This document shows positions 36,136-48,621 of a stretch of 64,000 nt of DNA, one piece after another. Each line of letters begins with the position of its first letter. The stretch's first letter is position 1. The notes under the pieces are model-generated. The model made no database searches. It was not told the DNA's origin and saw nothing but the letters and a program-made list of their open reading frames with translations. A program made the translations under genes and the position numbers. Source of the DNA: Candidula unifasciata (taxonomy: Eukaryota; Mollusca; Gastropoda; Stylommatophora; Geomitridae); NCBI GenBank assembly GCA_905116865.2, contig CAJHNH020008565.1, positions 62,001 to 126,000 of the forward strand, given 5' to 3'.

Positions 36136-36777
36136 CTTTATGTTGCTCCTTGACATTTCACGTATGGTACTCTTGGACAAACTTACACAATTACGCCTGA
36201 ACAAAATGAATTCTTCTTGTTAGTTACTACAAATGTCGTGACTGTAGGTTGGGATTTAAATTAAAAAGGAGTTGAGGAATCCAGCGAGAAGAATAAGAGC
36301 AATGTCTCAACCACTGTCCAATGGACGCACAATTGTTGCCTCTGTCCTAGACAACGAGGCTTGCAATCACCACCCTCGGGTCAGGAAGCCTACATGTATC
36401 ATTGTGTGTAGGTTTTTAAACTCACACGGCTAGATTAGAAGCTTTTATTTTTACACAGCGGCGCTACACTGACACGGTGTTTACAGTATAAGAGGTCACG
36501 GTCTGTTAACAACGCATTCCCGTCCAGTCAGCCTTTTACTATAGATGCATATGGGGATGACTCTTGCCTGGTGGCCGACTCCAGTCTTGTGTTTAGATGT
36601 TTATTGAAGGATCTGTAGCGAGGGAGCCCAAAACTGACAGGTCAATGGTCGCCGCTGTCTAAAATATTATGGGAAGTGAAAGGCAGTCGACTCCATGCTG
36701 GTCTGTTAACAAAAATGAGACAGACTAGCATCAAAATGCCAGGTTAGCTCTGATTAGTAGTTTCTGAGCCCCGTGGC

Positions 36778-36880
36778 CTTCGCACATGGTTACAGGGGTG
36801 TTCTGCAATGCCCCTGATATCGCGTGTTGTATATTTCATCACGCAAGCGCTTTTAACACTCCAAAAACATGGAGAAACTG
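36778..36880 (+). repeat. Unnamed interspersed repeat D, copy 2
   Basis: It is collinear with 32275-32385 in the opposite orientation. The shared blocks are CTTCGCACA, GTGTTC-GCAATGC, GATAT, and GCTTTTAACACT-CAAAAAC. Confidence 0.6.
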
Positions 36881-38531
36881 GGTCAAACACAAACACCCTA
36901 GAGAGTGCTGCAACCTATTTCACAGGCATTCTCTTTCTCGGAATGAAAACATAATGCAAGACATCGCAGAAACCAAAGAACAGAGCGGGACACACCCGTA
37001 ACCTTGAGTAAAGACGACCAGCCCAACAAACTTGTGAATGAAAAGTGAACTACTCTGTTTGGGGAAACTATATTAGTCAAACTAACCAAAAGCCAATACT
37101 CCTTAGTGCGTGCCGTTAAAGGTTAAGATTAAAGTCGAGAGGATCGACTTCGCTGTACCCGTGTTTTTGTTTCCCTCATACAGCTCGGTCTCTCTCCACA
37201 GAATGGAAAGCCGCCCGCTGACACCATCGTACAATGCACGAATATCACAGCTCCAGCGAATATTCCTAAGGGTCTCCGTCAAAACTGCACTGGTGAACAC
37301 GACTTGACCATTTCACAGCGAAGACGGCCAAAAATTATACTGATACAGTTGACAGTGTGCTGCCAGGCAAAAATTGCCTCGTTCGACCATGGGATAGAAT
37401 CAAAACAGATGACCCCAATCCAGTCTGCTACTGCCTTAAAAGGCAACTTGGTCACGCAAATCTGGCTAGAAGCCCTTGGAAATATTTAACTGTATGTAAA
37501 TTATGGGTACGCTTCCCTCAACCCATTTTATAAACAGGTTTGCAAAGAGGTGCAACAAAGCGTGAAGCCAACGCTGTGGCTCACAGCGACAGTTCAGTCA
37601 ATGCTCCGTCATCATGCGTACAGAATTCTAGCCTGTTTGGTCACAATTAAACACACTCAAGTTCCTAGGCCATTTGTGGGTCCACACCTCGCCGGTGGCA
37701 TTTTCTTTTCATTTTTCCCGGTATCCGTTTTAGGCCAGCGAAAGCCAATTTTAAAACCTGTCATCACTGCGGAATCAAACCTAAGATCTTCGGGTATAAC
37801 AGTGACGAAGAGTTGTATCCATGGAAATTCAATGTTTGAAGCGTCCCCTACAGTACTGCAGTCTGTAAGGATTAACATCATAATGTGGAGAATCAAACCG
37901 CTAGAAATCCAGGAAAAACCGTTCAACCGTATAGTGCAGTTATACTAGGGTTCACAAAACGGTTACGAAATAAACTGGAGACCAGTGTGGGTGGGTATGT
38001 GATGTGGGTTTCCACTGTAACAACTATACAATACATACACAACTGGGCAGAACCTTCTGCCGGCAGCCAGGAAATGTTCATGGACTGGTGACTGTCCACA
38101 GAACATACGCAGGTTGAAGACCATGATAGAATGCAGAAGACAGTTAGTATTTAACCCAGGTGTAATACATTCCAGGACGGAAATACCACGCAAATAATGA
38201 AACCGAGTGCTAGTGTCAGTTATCTAGAAAGAAGTCCCACTGTGAGGAGTCCCACAGAGTCGGTATCACAGCTAACTTCAGTCGGCCAAAGAACGTTAGC
38301 TGGGACAGTTTGGTTGGTACCCTTGTCAAGAGACTGTGACAAGCCCAAAAAACATTTGGGGAGAACAGTCTCGAATACAAGGATGGGTTAAAAATAGTGA
38401 TCAAGTACACAAAATAACCAGGTTCAAGGCAGAGACTGACTGACACGAGGATATGAAACCTGAATGGCCGGCCGTACAGGTGTTGGTTTACACAGTATAT
38501 CCAAAACCAAGTTGGGATAAAAGTGGAGCTA

Positions 38532-38887
38532 TCGGCTATCCTCAGAAAAGCGGTCGGTAAAGATGGCGGCCGCAAAATATCCTTTCGAGTCAGTCACGTG
38601 ACCTAATTTGCGGTTCTCCGGCGATTACCGCCACCGCCACGAGTCCCCCACGCCGCGTGGATTGGGGCTAGATGGCTAGGACTCAACGAGCAAAGCTTCA
38701 GGAGATGCGGAAGCTGCTGCTCGTGGGACTTAGCCATTTGGTTTAGCCCCAATCCACGCCGCGTGAACGACGTGGGAGACTCGTGGCGGTGGCCGCCGGA
38801 AAACCGCAAATTAGGTCACGTGACTTCGACTCGAAAGGATATTTTGCGGCCGCCATCTTTACCGACCGATATTCGGAGGATAGCCGA
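38532..38887. mobile_element. 356-bp near-perfect foldback element (MITE-like)
   Basis: The left arm begins TCGGCTATCCTC. The reverse complement of the right end begins the same way, and the arms stay aligned through CGGTCGGTAAAGATGGCGGC, CGCAAAATATCCTTTCGAGT, TCACGTGAC, CTAATTTGCGGTT, CACCGCCACGAGT and GATTGGGGCTA down to an apex loop near 38699-38710 (AAGCTTC ... GGAAGCT). Nearly the whole element is therefore one hairpin. Each arm carries AAGATGGCGGC (YY1-like) and TCACGTGA (E-box). I see no coding frame and no clear target duplication. Confidence 0.9.
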
Positions 38888-39745
38888 GATATCTATCAAT
38901 TACGAGACACAAACATGATACACGCTCTCACACACAAGTATTGACATGCCACCAGCTTTCCCCATCGACCGGCAATAGATCCGCACATGTCTGCTCGTGC
39001 ACCCCAGGCACTTATACATAAATATTAGACAGTCTCATAGCTATTACACACGGACACCTACACGAATGCTCCAAAAAAGTTGCTCGCGGATCAAACCAGA
39101 GATCTCAACACAGTGCACGAACTCCGTAGCCTCGATAATTATCACAGTGGGTACATCATAAGCACACATGCTTCAGACTATATGGACTATTCTCCTACTG
39201 ATAAAATTTCGCCTAGGAGCAGAATTTTTAATTTAAATCTTCGAAGAGACGTTAATACTGACTTCCCCCCCCCCACCCCCCAAAAAAAACCATGGTTATA
39301 ATTAGGGCACACAGCGACTAGACATAAAACTACACTGATGTACTTGACCAGAGGCCCAGGATCCAGGCGTATGGGTATATAGGGCTAGATATATACTTTA
39401 CACTCACAACGTTCCGATGTGCAGGCGAGCGTCGAGCCGCAAGACCACGGCGGTTTCCAGGATTCAGCACATAAAGACACCTGGCAATGATCCACAGACC
39501 AACTACTAGGCGGATTCGGCTCACGGGTGGCCAGTCGAACAGACCTGGCATAGCAGATAGTGAACTGAGTGACAACCTTAGTGCCTTAGTAACATCATCT
39601 ACAACCTCGGGAAGACTTTTCTAACTCTTTAGAAGCATCATCGTGTTAATTTTAGTGAACAGTTGATATATTAAGGCAGACCTCATAGCAACATATTTCA
39701 ATCCCATATACTAGGTCTCATCAAACAGGACGGGGTAGGTGTGTC

Positions 39746-39773
39746 TTTTTCTTCTTCTTCTTCTTCTTCTTCT
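39746..39773 (-). repeat. (TTC)n microsatellite
   Basis: About nine TTC units on the plus strand (GAA on the minus). It may be the tail of a GAA-tailed retroelement, but the adjacent bases do not clearly match family R1. Confidence 0.9.
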
Positions 39774-39894
39774 GGGATTGCGGTCTCTAGGACTACCACA
39801 ACAAGGATGGAACTAAAACATGCACAAAACCCGGAAACCCAGCTCAACCGCACAATTGTTTCTGAGCACCAGCAGATGTCGCATTAGCTGAAAC

Positions 39895-40100
39895 CAGCAG
39901 TTCTCAACATGGGAGTCGCGACTTTTTTTTTCTCTCTTGGTCGAGTGCGGCTCGCAAAACACATATTCATTGAAGTTATGAAGTAGCAACGAAAATAATT
40001 GTTTGGTTGGGGCTTTAGGAAGGATATGGACTTTAAGCAAATGACTGCTATCCACACTTGTTTGTGTTGTGTGTTTGGTTAGTTATCAGATGGGTCGCCA
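39895..40100. mobile_element. hAT-type MITE remnant
   Basis: It starts CAGCAGTTCTCAACATGGG followed by GTCGCGACT, as in the hAT MITE at 14396. Its right part (GGTTAGTTATCAGATGGGTCGCC) resembles 42490-42515 inside another hAT MITE. No matching right terminal repeat is visible, so the element is incomplete. Confidence 0.5.
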
Positions 40101-40178
40101 GTGTAAACAGGCTGAAAGACACGATTTAGCGTGCATGACAAATGTGAGACACTACAGGTTTACATTTTTCTCTGTCCG

Positions 40179-40372
40179 TACTTCAATTTTAATTCACCCC
40201 AAACAAACACGGTAGCTATATTCAGCAGGGATTAGAGCTATGGTTTACCAAACACACATTATATAAATAAAACCAAAATAAACCGCAGAAAACACATTAA
40301 TATAACTTGATAGGTCTGAAATATCACAGGAACAGCCATATTTTCTGTTTGGGGTGAATTAAAACTGAAGTA
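40179..40372. mobile_element. Tc1/mariner-type MITE
   Basis: The element at 40181-40370 (190 bases) starts CTTCAATTTTAATTCACCCC and ends with its imperfect reverse complement, GGGGTGAATTAAAACTGAAG, one mismatch over about 25 bases. It is flanked on both sides by TA (40179-40180 and 40371-40372), the target duplication of Tc1/mariner elements. The interior is AT-rich and non-coding. Confidence 0.88.
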
Positions 40373-41810
40373 CCCCCCCCCTTTTCTTTTACTGTGTGTG
40401 TGTCTGCGAGGTGCCGGAACTTTTTTTTTCTAAAGAAAATTTTAAGGGGACTGAGTCAGGTATTTATATATACATTAATTATAAATAAATACTTGTCATC
40501 GAATGCATTATTATTACGCACTTAAACCATGCGCAAACCACCCCCTCTTCCGAAGTTTTATTTGCGCCCCTGGTACTACAAAACTTCCCGGTGCTCATGC
40601 TGAAGATGATTTCTGAAAACCCGCTGTGGCGGTACACTGAGTCGACGATTATCCCTTGCCAATAGCTGCAGTGTAAGCAGTTTAACATACAGCCCCCCCC
40701 CCCCCCCCCGGAAGATGATGGGGATCAATTACCAGCGATACCTGTATGTAGTTCACTAGGACGCGTTTCCCTCCGGCTGAAACAGAAAATACCGGCCACG
40801 GGTTCTGATGACGCATCTCTCAAAAATGTCGTTCGCTGGCTATAGTAGGTCAAAGCGAGCTTTGTAATTTTATACAACGGGAAACCTGTTGCTAATATAT
40901 GTTTTGATTTTTTGAGAGGTGGGTTTAAATAGAAATGCATCGAAGCATAAATGAAGATCTCAATCTATTAGAAGCAAAGTTGGTTAGGAACCCAACAGCA
41001 CGACTACGGTTAAATATAGGTCACGGCAGGGTCAGTCAGAGGTGGGAAGCACAGAACTGCCGGTTAAAACGTTGAAACGTTGTGTTATGTTCAGTTGTTA
41101 AGTGTAACCATAACGTAACTGCCGGCGAGTTCGGCCACTCACTAGGGAAATATCTGCTGTGGGTATAGTGCCCCGTTAAAAAGGATGCGATTGGTAGTTT
41201 TGTCATGAAATATGATACGAGTTGATACGAAGTGTGGAGAAGACAATATGCTAGGCTGCAGAGCTGCTATGCGAGCAGTTCCCTCCTACATACGATACTA
41301 TGCATCAAACTTCAGACCACTGCTGTTTAAACTGATCCAGTGTGCATTGGTCAAAATAGGTTCTGAGTCAGCGAAAGGAACAATGGTTAAAGAAATTGTC
41401 AAAGTACATCAAGAAATCGGGACTGCGTTGATCTGTAGTCTCAGCAATTTACACTCACAGCGCAATGCTACCGCCTATGTTCCCATAGCCAAACATAAAC
41501 ACTAAACATGTAGCCAAATAAAAACCCAACACAGAACTGGTGTTATTAGTCGCCACACACTGGGGGGATATACTGAAGATAGGATCCCAACTCTTATGGA
41601 CTTGTGAGATGTACAATTAGGACAGTGTGTCGATTAACTAACTTAACCAGCTATACCTCTACTCCCCAGCCGTGTCTACCGCCCAGTGAATGAATTTCCC
41701 TCCCACAGCTGCTGTTTAAACAATGGCACTCTGATGGATAGCAATGTTACCAGGGGGAAATAAACGAACACGAACTGTTTTGGACTTGGTGTAGCTGAAC
41801 TTTACATCAC

Positions 41811-42040
41811 CTGGAAACCAGGGCTGCCAATGGAATTTTTTTTTTACCCAGCAAAAAACCCAAGCAATTCATAAGTACAGAACCAAAAAAAAAAAAAAAA
41901 GTAAAAACATAGATTGTTGAAAAGTACAAATTGAATAGTTACGAAACCAAATATTTATAAAAGGATATATTTCAAAATAGCGTCAAGTAAAAATCCAGAT
42001 CTGGAGGTAAAAACCCATCATTGGCAGCCCTGCTGGAAAC
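41811..42040. mobile_element. hAT-type MITE with perfect 8-bp target duplication
   Basis: The element at 41819-42032 (214 bases) has terminal repeats CAGGGCTGCCAATG and CATTGGCAGCCCTG, an exact 14-base inversion. It is flanked by CTGGAAAC at 41811-41818 and 42033-42040. Eight-base duplications and CAGGG termini are hAT hallmarks. The interior is AT-rich with an A run at 41885-41900 and no transposase, so it is non-autonomous. Confidence 0.95.
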
Positions 42041-42234
42041 TGTTGGGGGCTGGGAGCGAGGAGGATAATTAGGAGTGAAAGAGAGGAATCAACCTGCCAG
42101 CGGCTGCTTTATAAAGCAAGAGAATCGGTAATGACATTTTCTTCCTGGAACACAGGCAGGGCGGCAGGATGAAGGGGTCACGGGAATCCTTTCAGCGGGA
42201 GCTTAGGCCGGATCAGTCAAATGCCACAGGTGAA

Positions 42235-42579
42235 TTCTAGCGCAGTGTTCTCCAAACGGTGGGCGCCAACACGTTTTGCGTAGTCATGCCACGAGGTATT
42301 GTTTTGTCTTACAGCTGGAGTATCAACAGATTAAGGATGAAAATAAAACAGGTACAAATTACTGAAACACCGCTCCACTGCTTAGATTTTGGAATTTATG
42401 AGCAGCAGAAGATGCCGCAATAGCTGACAATTGTAATTTAGTGACACGGAACTTTATAAAACTACAGCCATATACACCTGTTTTGTGTTTTGCTTAGCTA
42501 GCTATCCGGTGGGTCGCCAAACAAATTCCTCTGTTTTGTGGGCCACGGAGTTAAAAAGTTGAGGAACACTGTTCTGGCA
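42235..42579. mobile_element. hAT-type MITE with imperfect target duplication
   Basis: The element at 42243-42571 (329 bases) begins CAGTGTTCTCCAAACGGTGG and ends GTTGAGGAACACTG. Flanks are TTCTAGCG and TTCTGGCA, six of eight bases matching. The interior has GGGTCGCCAAACAAA, shared with the remnant at 39895-40100. It is older than the 41819 element, judging by the diverged flanks and termini. Confidence 0.8.
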
Positions 42580-44835
42580 GACTTACCTGTCCAAGAGAGA
42601 AGAATCATACTTAAGTTCAACAGTTCACATCAGAAACAAGCACATCAGACAGATGTTTTCTATTCAGGAAGTGGGCAGGGACGACAAGCAAATGTGTGCA
42701 GTGCGGGGTGGAGAAGGAAAATGAGTATTGAGGGTAAAAATATTCACAACAACGTAACAGAGTTGTGCCATTGCTAACATCGCTGAATAAATGCAGTGAC
42801 ATAGTTCATGTATACTAGGTCAAGATTTTATGGCGATAACAGTAGCTGTGTTGAGGTGCCATATTCACCCAGCAACACTGAGAACAAACCAAGCACTTCA
42901 GTAGAGCAAGCGGGTTTCAGAATTAGTTTTTTGTAAACACCTGCTTCCGGGCGACACAGCGAGGACAAGCACGTCCTTCCAAGTGCAGTTAAAGAATACG
43001 CTGTATCTAGCCAACAGACATAAATATTTGAGGTTAAATCTGTTTGTGCGCTACAAAAATGTCTATTGCGTAACAACCAAATTCAAACTGTGCTGAAAAC
43101 AGGACATTAATCCAGTAACATGAAGTGTATTAATCGGCACTCATAGAAAGAAGTAGAAAGATATTTATAGGAATGAAAACAGGACAAAGTATGCACATTT
43201 ATATATATATACACATACTTATATACAGAAAAGGAAATCTGTAACAAATGACACATACAAGTGAAACAGTTGACGGCTGGAAACTTCTGGCTACTTTAGC
43301 AGCAAGGACTACTAGTGAAGCGTCGTGTACCGGCATGTAAAGTCGGTCACTGATTACCGATCTTTTAACACGCAGTGTAGCCAGAACTTTGTAAGTTACT
43401 GGGCAAATGAGGCCCAAGCTTGACCAGAGGCATCGCACCGGTTTTATAAAACTACGTGTAGTTTCCTGCTATTCGCAACTGCAATGCTATCAGTATGCAA
43501 AGCAGACCTGACCCTCGCCACATTCTAAAATAAAATGTCTGAGGCACTAACTACTCCAAAGCTGTGCGTCTGATTCAGTGACAGAAACCTCAGGTTTTGA
43601 TGTGTAAAACTTTAATAACCTGACTTTTGTCAATTTAACAAGTGGCATTGGAGACCACATGCATTTGTACAACAGTCAGCACCCGGTTGAAACACACAGA
43701 GTGCTTACATTCAGACAGGTTCGTCAAAGCACACTCACGCCAATAATCACACACCAAAGATGCAACAGTACAAGACGTAATAAACACACACATGCACCAT
43801 TTTAGGGACACCGAATAGGCACTGACACACACACCTGACTCCCTAAGCACAGACGCAGCGCCAAAAACACCAGTACGTGTAGAACGCCGTCAGGGTATAC
43901 CCAATCTGAGCAACCATCCTCCATGGAATGTCTGGCTGGGGATCAAGTCAGCCTACTCACCACACTTCACTTATTGTGCGCCAGGGCGCCTGCAAGCTTG
44001 GCAGAAATTGTTCAGCTGATAGCAAGCCACCAAACACACCAGATACCTTTCACGCGCGTCTACTGCTAGTCTTTGCTGATTTTAAGATCCCCCCCCCCCA
44101 CCCCCCCCCCCCCTCGTTTCTTCTTCTCTTTGTGTTAATTGGGAAAGAAGACATTCATACACACATTTTACAGTATATATGAATCTATGGCTGCTTATTT
44201 ACTGAATTAAAATTGCAAAGAAGCAAGATTAACATCTTAATGAATGTGAGATACACACACGCGAACAAAAGATATGAATGAAGAATGAGTGAATAGAGAA
44301 GGGAAAGAGGCGCCAACCATGCACTATCTCTATGAGTTTATACATCTTAATCTATTAGTCCATATACTTTCTGCAGACACACAAGCTTACAAAGAAAAAT
44401 GGTGTTTATTCTTGAAAACGGCCTCAGTCAAATGTGCAATAGGTCCAGAAAAAAAGCAAGCAGCTTTTACCCAACGCTGATTCGAAATATAGTTCTAGTT
44501 ACTGCTACTTTCAGTTGTACTTAATGGAGTTTATCGTTTGAGAATACAAGCAAATGTGTACATAACTATAAGTTAGGGATTGTGGCTTAGTACTAACAAA
44601 TGGGTCTTGGTTCATTATCAAGTTAATATATAGACCATGGCTCATTATAATGACAAACAGAATATGGGTTTTAGTGCTCCAGACTAGCAGCTGTGGCTTT
44701 GGGAGATCTGGCAGCAGATCTCTTTGCATTGGGACAGTGGTATCGACAGCCCACCGTTGAGTGGCAATGACAAATTATAGAATGCAAAATTGGTTATTAA
44801 ATCACAAACAGCCAAAAATTGCTGGGGATGGTTCT

Positions 44836-45890
44836 ACAGCGTTGTGTAAAGGATATGCAACAATCTTTCAAAAAGAATACAGCTCATTATCAAGGTGGAA
44901 TTTAGGACTTCAGGAACAGTAAACCCTAGGTCTTAGCTCTTTATCTGGCCAAACAGAATATACCGTACATTATCACAAAGTCTTGGCTTCTTAAAGGACT
45001 AGTAGAATACAGGTCTCCGCTTTTAACAGGACTAGCAGTATATTGGTTCTGGCTCATCAACAAGCAGAATACACGTCTTGACTTATAACAGGACTAGCAG
45101 TATATTGGTTGTGGCTCAGCAACAAGCAGAATACACGTCTTGACTTATAACAGGACTAGCAGTATATTGGTTCTGGCTCATCAAAAAGCAGAATACAGGT
45201 TTTGACTTATAACAGGACTAGCAGTATATTGGTTCTGGCTCATCAACAAGCAGAATATACGTCTTGACTTATAACAGGACTAGCAGTATATTGGTTGTGG
45301 CTCAGCAACAAGCAGAATACACGTCTTGACTTATAACAGAACTAGCAGTATATTGGTTGTGGCTCATCAACAAGCAGAATACAGGTCTTGACTTATAACA
45401 GGACTAGCAGTATATTGGTTGTGGCTCAGCAACAAGCAGAATACACGTCTTGACTTATAACAGGACTAGCAGTATATTGGTTGTGGCTCAGCAACAAGCA
45501 GAATACACGTCTTGACTTATAACAGGACTAGCAGTATATTGGTTGTGGCTCATCAACAAGCAGAATACACGTCTTGACTTATAACAGGACTAGCAGTATA
45601 CTGGTTGTGGCTCATCAACAAGCAGAATACAGCTTTGTGTAAAGGATATGCAACAATCTTTCAAACAGAATACAGCTCATTGTCTTATAACAGGACTATT
45701 AGTATACTGGTCGTGGCTCAGCAACAAGCAGAATACAGGTCTTGACTTATAACAGGACTAGCAGTATATTGGTTGTGGTTCAGCAACAAGCAGAATACAG
45801 GTCTTGACTTATAACAGGACTAGCAGCATATGTGTTATGGCTCATCAACAAGTAGAATGTAGGTCTTGGTTCATTATCAGGACAAGTATT
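44836..45890 (+). repeat. 62-bp minisatellite, about thirteen units
   Basis: TTGACTTATAACAGGACTAG begins at 45078, 45140, 45202, 45264, 45326, 45388, 45450, 45512 and 45574, an exact 62-base period. Diverged units run leftward to about 44990 and rightward to 45890. Near 45632-45680 the array is interrupted by a copy of left-flank sequence (TGTGTAAAGGATATGCAACA, also at 44845). Units alternate GGTTGTGGCTCA/GGTTCTGGCTCA and CATC/CAGC variants. Confidence 0.95.
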
Positions 45891-47159
45891 AACAGACTAT
45901 AACTAATCTATGACACAGTTAAAGAGATCCTGACTAATTATATGGACAGGCAGATTTCAGACCTTGACTAAACACAAGTAGAGACTGGGCCGAGACAAAT
46001 CACAAGCAACGCTTGAACCGAGGCTAATCAACCACCAGACATATAAGACAAGTAGAATACAGATCTTGTCACGATTCCTGTTATTATTATAAGGACCACT
46101 CTATGACAGACTGTTACTAATCCTGGACATGAAAGAAGCAATGGAGGTGTTGAAGACCAGGGCTTTTCAACTGGCAGCCGGCTGAGGCCTAGCAAGTGGC
46201 TCGCGGATTACTGCTGTCTGTATTGTATTAGTGTTCTCTCCTAGGAGTTCAGGCCCCTGAAAATCCCCATATTTAACATTCTGGCCCCTGAATAAATTTA
46301 GTTGAGTAGCTCCCCACTTTAGACCTTCAGTAAAAACAACAAGCAAAATACAAGTACTTGCCTAAGATATGTATATAAATATACTATTGTAGAGAAAAGA
46401 CACTGCTCAATAAACTGAGATGGATTCAGGGTAAGTAAGACTAAGCTCATCTTATCAAAATAAACAGCTAATATACTATAATCTAATCTTCCAGAAATTA
46501 AAAATACATTTTTTTTTGTGTAATTGTAAACTTTAATAATATACTAAATGACTGACTATACAACGTTAACACATTATACATGTGTATAACACTGTAGATA
46601 AGGATATAAGAAAAAGGGGTCTTATTTCGCTGCAATAAAAACAGTCAAATACACAGGTTTTAGAGAGCCGTGAAATAATCAGAGCTGGGGGAGGGGAGAG
46701 AAAAGACATGTAATACTTCCACCAAAACAAAAGACAAAGCAACCACACTGGTGGGTACAGTTGAAGACAGGTGAGCAAGGTGAGAGTAAAGTAAAAGATG
46801 CACTGAAGCAAACTATAATTATAGAGACATTAATGCTTTGTATATTTATTTTTAATTTACATATGCAGATAATCCCACTACCTAAATGCCCAGTTTCAGG
46901 AATATGAAAACTAGGACAGCATTTTTAGGTGGGAAAACAAATGTTTGTATGAAACTTTATGAATTCACAGGTTCCTTCTTTCCTTTTCATTTTCTCAATT
47001 TCTAAACATCCCATTCTGTCCCTGCCATCTCTATATCCTATATTTAAAAAAACAAATTGAGTGTTAAAAGAAAATAAACTATCATTGATAAAACTGACTT
47101 AGTAGTAGTTCGTACTCAAGGTATGTGTAATCCTTTTTAAATATCTGTGGGTTCAAGAG

Positions 47160-47335
47160 CCCCACTGCGGTGGGTGAAAGAATATACCCACTACCTCCCT
47201 AGCAAGAATGTGTAAGAGTCGATTAATTACAGATGTTTCCTTCAAATGCGGAGTGCAAAGAGTCAACAGTCGGCATATAAATAAGCCAGACCTGTAATTT
47301 AGATGTGCATTTGAGACTCTCTGCCATAGGTGTAC
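47160..47335 (+). mobile_element. GAA-tailed repeat R1, diverged copy 5
   Basis: Plus strand: ACCCACTACCTCCCTAGCAA, GTAAGAGTCGATTAATT, GGAGTGCAAAGAGTCAACAG, then TCGGCATATAAATAAGCCAG, ACCTGTAATTTAGATGTGCA. These match the 5' half of copies 3 and 6 with many substitutions. The 3' half and tail are missing. Confidence 0.6.
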
Positions 47336-48621
47336 TGTTCTCTTTTAACTGATGTTTACCTACACAAATTCCATGACCTCTAGACATGACTATTAAATAT
47401 TTCAATGCGCTTTACTTCAAAAAGTAACATTTCAGCCACAATGTTTTCATTTTAGTTTGTTATCAATCACTTCAAGCAGCTCTTTCAGATCTAGTTCCAT
47501 ATTTACTATGACAGGTGTATGCAACTGCTACCTTGCGTACAAACAGCCTAGTAATTTGTGTACAACATTAAGACCATTGACCACATGTACAGCACTTAGA
47601 TAAAAGAGCGGCAGGGAGAACAAGAAGCACAAAAAAGCGTCACAGATCAAGATATCAGAGGAACTAAGCAGCTATAGTTATCTAACTGTGGTCTGCCTGT
47701 GACACTGAGTGTGCAAATAAATTATTAGGGAACTTGTTTTAAACATGGATTCATTGCATTTAAGTATTCAATTCGATTATATTATAGCCAACATTTTTTG
47801 TCCTCCTTTTGCTATAAATAATGTTTCAAGGATGTTAAGTCTAGTTCTGTCCTGTCATCTCCTTTTGTTATCCTAGAAATTCCTAGACGCTTATTTTATT
47901 ACTTTAGTATTAAAGTGATAACTGAGACTTTTTAATCGCTATAATCGTATTTAGTAGAACTTTGACTATATGATATATCATATCAAATCACCCCATCTTT
48001 GTTGACAGTGATAAATGCGCAATAAAACCTTGAAAGCCAACCAACACGTCGTGTAGCACTGTGCTACCTCTAGTGAATCACCACTGTGACATGACTGTCA
48101 CATTTTTATGGTGTGTCAACCACATGCCAGGCCATGCTAATAAGGTACTCCAGGCTAGCTACGGCATACGTTTGCAGACGAATGGGACTACACACTGGCA
48201 TTGCCGGCCTCGATGCTATTGTTTTCTACTGTCCCAAATTTCTTTGATCAACTATAAATGAACCAAGAAGTTCAAAAAGTATAGTACATAAGTGAAGATA
48301 ATAATCAACAGATTAAGATTAGCAGTTAAAAATGAAAGTACCAAGCGTTATCTGCGCGCACACGGAACGCCCCGCCCCTTTCAGTGTCTCGTCCATATTA
48401 GGTGTGCGATCAAAACCACTCGCGCTAGGCAAATGGCGACTGCCAGTATTATTTTCAACTTACTAATGTTCAAATAAATACAACAAACCCTAATTACGAG
48501 CGACTTCACATATATTAAATTAGTGTTTGTGCCAAATTAATACTAGCAGGATGTTAATTTTTTACGAAACAAAAAAAAAAAAAAGAAAATGTGCGTGAAT
48601 CAGCTATGCTACGAGACTGAC

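Larger units (their letters stand above)
20843..48621 (-). other. alpha-actinin intron 1
   Basis: This 27.8-kb intron begins at GTCAGT below exon 1 and ends at TTTCAG above exon 2. Recognisable elements are listed separately. Stretches longer than 300 bases in which I see only unique-looking DNA or mononucleotide runs are 20843-22050, 22870-23260, 24100-25995, 26980-28700, 32390-36030, 36890-38530, 38890-39740, 40375-41810, 42580-44830, 45900-47150 and 47335-48610. A long first intron often carries regulatory DNA, but nothing here proves that. Confidence 0.9.

Noticed and set aside
37657..37926. 89-residue minus-strand frame with a weak B-box-like GGTTTGATTCC
   Set aside because: No A box at the right spacing and no protein motif. 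Too weak for either a SINE or a gene call.
46146..46325. Possible hAT MITE (CAGGGCTTTTCAACTGG ... TTAGTTGAGTAGCTCC)
   Set aside because: The termini match only partly and the flanks show no 8-base duplication.
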